From: Miscanthus floridulus
Lineage: Eukaryota > Streptophyta > Magnoliopsida > Poales > Poaceae
Reading direction: 5' to 3'
DNA: 64,000 bases
Assembly (NCBI RefSeq): GCF_019320115.1
Contig: NC_089584.1
Span: forward strand, 53,131,633 to 53,195,632
Numbering within the stretch: position 1 is the first letter of the stretch; each line of letters opens with the position of its first letter. The position numbers and the translations under genes are program-made. Positions 60,444 through 64,000 of the stretch are shown in pieces. Below the pieces are notes generated by a model. That model saw nothing but the letters and a program-made list of their open reading frames with translations, was not told the origin of the DNA and ran no database searches.

Positions 60444-61276
60444 TGAAAGCCCTAGTTTGGTTTTGGATAATTGATGAAACCTAGTTGAACTAATCCTTTC
60501 ATCTAAGTGTGTGACTAGATAGGATGGTCCAATCCAAGTGGTGGAGCAAGATGAAGTCCATAGTGATGTTTGTGGACATGTGATGATGGTGATCAAGCTC
60601 TGGGACTTGGAAAAGAAGAAAGAGAAAAACAAAAAGGGCTCAAGGCAAAGGTGATCTCAATAGGGCCTTTTTGTTTTAGTGATCAAGACACTATAGAGAG
60701 TGTGATCACATTTAGGATAGATGGTCATACTATTAAGAGGGGAGCTCTTATCGGACAACTTGATCATCTAGTGCCACTAGGTGTTGAAATACTTGCATTG
60801 TATTTTAGGCCTAGTGCACACTCAGTGAGAAAGTGATTAACCTTTGAAAAATGATTGTGAAAATGCTAACACACTTGCACGTTATGGTGAGACACTTGGA
60901 GTGTTAGCACATTTGCAAAGGTGGTGAAAAGGTGAAGTAAAGGAGGCATTGCTAGGCTTGGTGTGCTGCCACGGGGGCACTACCATGCCCTATCCGGTGC
61001 ACCGTCACCCCAGTGGTTGTGACTAGCTGAGGAGGCCAATAGGGAGGTGCTCTAGTGGGGCACAGCCACCCTATCCAGTCGCACCGCCACCCCTAGGGCG
61101 GTGCCCACCTAGACGTGGCCGAGAAGGAATAGAGTGAGTGCGGGCACCGGTGCGTCCGGTGTACACCGCCATGGTGAAGGCGATGCACCACTGTGGCATT
61201 GCCCTAGCAGTGCCACCGTTGCTTTTCACCCAAGAGCGAGGGAAGCCAAGCTGGTCACTGCCATGGGCACCACTGC
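60444..61276 (+). repeat. Copia 3' LTR, proximal part
   Basis: Begins TGAAAGCCCTAGTTTGG. From 60906 on it matches the 5' LTR from 18561. It is interrupted after GGCACCACTGC by element F; ACTGC would be the target duplication. Confidence 0.85.
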
Positions 61277-62309
61277 TGTCGGGTTCATAAACCCAGGGTC
61301 CCCAATGGGCCCACTTCTTAGCAAAAGGCTTGGCCCAACGGATGGCGTAGCGACAACGCATACCTCCTGGGCTGGCCCAGTTACCTGATGACCGACCAGG
61401 AGAATGATCCAATCTTCGATCGGAAGGGCTGGCCAAGGAGGGGACATAGTCTGACTCCGACCTCCTTTTTCCAATCGGGGATACTTCGGACCTCCGCTCA
61501 TGATTCTTCCCAACCGACACGATCGGAGCCAACTGGAAATGACCGACCGAGGACACCCACTCGGTGAGGACCCAAGGATCAGGCGGAGCAGATAAAGGTA
61601 AGTCGCGCAAGTCAACCACAATTTCAAGGACCGGACCCTGCCATACCCTGAACACCTACAGGATAGTGCCACTAGGTCATGCCAGATGGGTACTATGCAA
61701 CCTTCTAGGCATGTCAGAACCCAAATAGTGTTGTGGGCGTCGACATTTGTCTTACAGTATTGTAGGCGCCGACATTTACCATACCAGGCGAACATGGTAA
61801 AACCTGCCAGATGTGTCTGGGCATGAACAGTATTGTGGGCGCAGACAATCATCTCGTACCCGATGGCGTGAGCAACAAGACTAGGTAGCACACGTACACA
61901 CTATCTCTCTCTTGTAAAGACATCCCCTTCACCTATAAAAGGTGATGCGCTCTCTCCCAAAAGAGGATGATGGATTCTAGGATCTGAATAGCTTTAGAAC
62001 TCTAAAGCTACACAGAGCACATGCTCCAATACTTAGCACATGTTAGAGCTCCTATCACTCTTAACCACTTGGTTTAGATTCTGACCGGACCTCTAACACC
62101 CCCCTTCTCATTACATACCTATTTGTAACCCAACAACAAACTTTGAGCACCTGGGATTAGAAATAAAGTCATCGACCGACTGAAACTGGATGTAGGGCAC
62201 GTTGCCTAAACCAGTATAAATCATGTGTCATTGAGTGCTAGGCCACATCTGATCACAACGCGCGGCAAAACAACAAATATTTACTTGTTGGTCACTTTTT
62301 GCACTGACA
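61277..62309 (+). repeat. Element F 5' LTR
   Basis: Begins TGTCGGGTTCATAAACCC and ends CACTGACA, 1033 bp. It has TATAAAAG at 61934-61941 and repeated GTGGGCG-CGAC phrases at 61730-61850 (ATTGTGGGCG, GTTGTGGGCG, ATTGTAGGCG). Confidence 0.8.
61934..61941 (+). promoter_or_regulatory. TATA box of element F LTR
   Basis: TATAAAAG in TTCACCTATAAAAGGTGATG; the flanking CACCT/AGGTG make it a short inverted repeat. Confidence 0.65.
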
Positions 62310-62310
62310 G

Positions 62311-62330
62311 TTGGCATCGTCCGTGGGGAG
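62311..62330 (+). promoter_or_regulatory. Element F primer-binding site
   Basis: TTGGCATCGTCCGTGGGGAG, close to the TTGGCGCCGTCTGTGGGGA type found in many plant Ty3/gypsy elements; changes are mainly at CpG positions. Confidence 0.7.
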
Positions 62331-64000
62331 GACGTCATGCGTTCACGCTTCTGGTCATCGGATGGCCCATCTTTCCACCATCTTCGACATGGCGGGCTCA
62401 AGCGATACGATCTTTTTTGGCTCACTGGAGTTTCCCACGCTCTCACCTATTGGGATGTGGGTTCCTCCCGTCTTTGAGTGGCTCTAGACCTTCCTCTTCC
62501 GAAGTCTAGACTTTGTCACTGACCAGCTCGGCGTACTCTGCCTCCACGAGGAGGCACCTATCCCAGCGCCGACTGGAGGAGGAGCGCCCTCCACTGGCCC
62601 TAGGCCGCTCAATGACCTCAACGACAAGACACCTACGCTTCACTTCAAACCCACACTGGGCTCCAACCCCACTGTGAGTAACATACATATTGTTCTTTAA
62701 TCGCTACTTAATACCTTCCACCGACTCTCCGGAGGGACCCCGTTGTCTGCACCGCAACCGTCATGCGACCGGTTCCCCTATGGCCTCACATCCCCCTCAG
62801 ACGTGTATGCGTGGGGGCTCCAAAGGATGCTGACGCCACCCCCTCTCACACCCAAATTCATGGGGATGGCGGGCTATGCTCCTGCCTCTTTCCATGACCT
62901 CATGGATGACGAGTTTGAAAGTGATGGCTCCAGCATCGGCAACATCGTGGCACCTAGCCACCCTATATCCTAGGAGTGCACTATGGTAGATGCTCCAGGA
63001 TAGCCACCGGTGGTAGTGGAGTCTCTATAGACTCACACCCCTCTGGACCCTCATGCGGAGGCCCTCACACGTGTGCAGGAGCACGGCGAGGAGTTATGAC
63101 AAAGGCGGTAGAGCCAGCCACCACCCACGCTGGTGCGCTCGGCGTAGTACGCTGCACCCCACGTGCGTAACCCGGCGAGTGGTGCCTTGGGTCATGCCCG
63201 TCAGGTCCAGCGCAACATCCTGGATGGGGGGAATGACCCCCCTTAGTTCGCTCGACCTAGCCTGAACATTGCTACTGCGGTGATGCTTCTAGGCGGCCTC
63301 CCCGAGCCAACCGACCCCCAGGGGCAAGCAATCCACCGAAAGCTCCGGGCACTAGTGGAGACCGCCGCCATTCAATAGGCAGAGAGCTCCATGTCATGAC
63401 ATCAGCTCGTGGCCTCTAGCCCCACCAGGGGATAGGAGCCGCACCAGTCAACTCGCTCCATCCACTCGCCACTACAGTTGCTGGGAGTGGGGTAGGATGC
63501 CATGGCTGCACCGTAGCCCAACCCGGCGCCCACTCCACACCGACCACCTATGCGCGAATGTTTCGGGCCAAACCATGATCTCGTAGCACCATCGACAATC
63601 GACGCCATGCCCAACATGATGATGACGTTTATCGAGTGGCGGCGAGAGCAGGCAGTGCGGATCTCGGCCTGACCATCGAGGAATGAGAGGACATGCACCC
63701 TAGGCATGGTCACCGACCAGACGACAAGAGTCCTAGCCTGGATGGCCTAGGACCATGGGCCTTTGGTTGTCGCTTCCAGAGAGCATCGTTTCCATGGCGC
63801 TTCCGACCACCACCAACATTACCAGATACACCGGGGAGACCAACCCTAGTATATGGCTCGAAGACTTCCGGCTCGCCTGCTGAGCCAGAGGAGTGACTGA
63901 TGACCACTTCATCATTCAGTATCACCCCATCTATGTGGGGGAGCATGTTCGAGCATGGCTCGAATTCCTCCTGCCCGACAGCATCCACGACTGGGCGGAT
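62331..64000 (+). pseudogene. gag: Element F gag, partial and broken
   Basis: Piece 62743-62973 (PYGLTSPSDVYAWGLQRML, FMGMAGYAPASFHDLMDD) is the gag N-terminal region. From about 63740 the Retrotrans_gag domain begins (FQRASFPWRF), and after a frame change near 63805 continues as TGETNPSIWLEDFRLAC, a stop, then FIIQYHPIYVGEHVRAWLEF to the window end. Frequent stops between 62980 and 63700 show decay. Confidence 0.7.

Larger units (their letters stand above)
61277..64000 (+). mobile_element. Element F: 5' end of a Tat-like Ty3/gypsy element
   Basis: LTR 61277-62309, then a TTGGC-type PBS and gag; it runs off the window. It is the latest insertion in the copia 3' LTR seen here. Its LTR and gag are unrelated to those of element A, although gag type suggests the same broad lineage. 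Confidence 0.8.

Noticed and set aside
61226..61891. 221-codon minus-strand ORF and overlapping 194-codon ORF at the left of element F
   Set aside because: They cross the copia/F junction at 61276 and lie in LTR sequence on the antisense strand.

Overview
The window is plant nuclear DNA made almost entirely of nested LTR retrotransposons; I find no host gene, tRNA, rRNA or CRISPR array. The mixture of a SIRE/Maximus-like Ty1/copia element, Tekay/Del-like Ty3/gypsy elements with 4-5 kb LTRs and GC-rich LTR cores, Tat-lineage elements with antisense genes, and an Athila-like element points to a grass, probably a panicoid (sugarcane/sorghum/Miscanthus type). That taxonomic guess rests on family knowledge only.

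Layout. The backbone is a copia element on the + strand whose visible parts are: the distal part of its 5' LTR (18561-20020), PBS, broken gag (20078-22031), pol (55986-59309), 3' region, PPT, and the start of its 3' LTR (60444-61276). Element A, a Tat-lineage gypsy element with gag and protease remnants but no RT or integrase, sits in the copia 5' LTR; it runs from before the window start to 18560. A is itself interrupted by two solo LTRs: C0 (4305-8700, TSD AAAAC) and E (11384-15644). Element B, an Athila-like element on the - strand, is inserted in the copia ORF (TSD ATGGG). Element D, an internally deleted gypsy element with 5.3 kb LTRs, lies in B. Element C1, a complete 15.3 kb chromovirus (24774-40063, TSD CCAAA), lies in the 5' LTR of D. 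Element F, the 5' end of another Tat-like element, is inserted in the copia 3' LTR and runs off the right edge.

A tandem duplication is superimposed. The end of copia gag is present twice (20667-22031 and 53292-54666), each copy ending at ATGGG plus a B LTR. The second copy is followed by a solo B LTR (54667-55985) and then by pol.

The most striking feature is an extra ORF in C1 between the PBS and gag (29929-30850). Its first 21 residues after Met copy the N-terminal tail of histone H3. H3 K4 and K9 are retained, while the acetylatable lysines K14, K18 and K23 are all arginine. The tail is followed by a region resembling a dsRNA-binding fold, a coiled coil and an acidic tail. The same element encodes a C-terminal chromodomain, so tail and reader could be partners. 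Other notable items are duplicated intron-bearing antisense genes in A, a hairpin conserved between LTR families while its loop changes, an exon-like acidic block in the LTRs, and an indel-free 21-bp minisatellite. Many differences between the two C1 LTRs are single-base indels, so some frameshifts reported here may be assembly errors.
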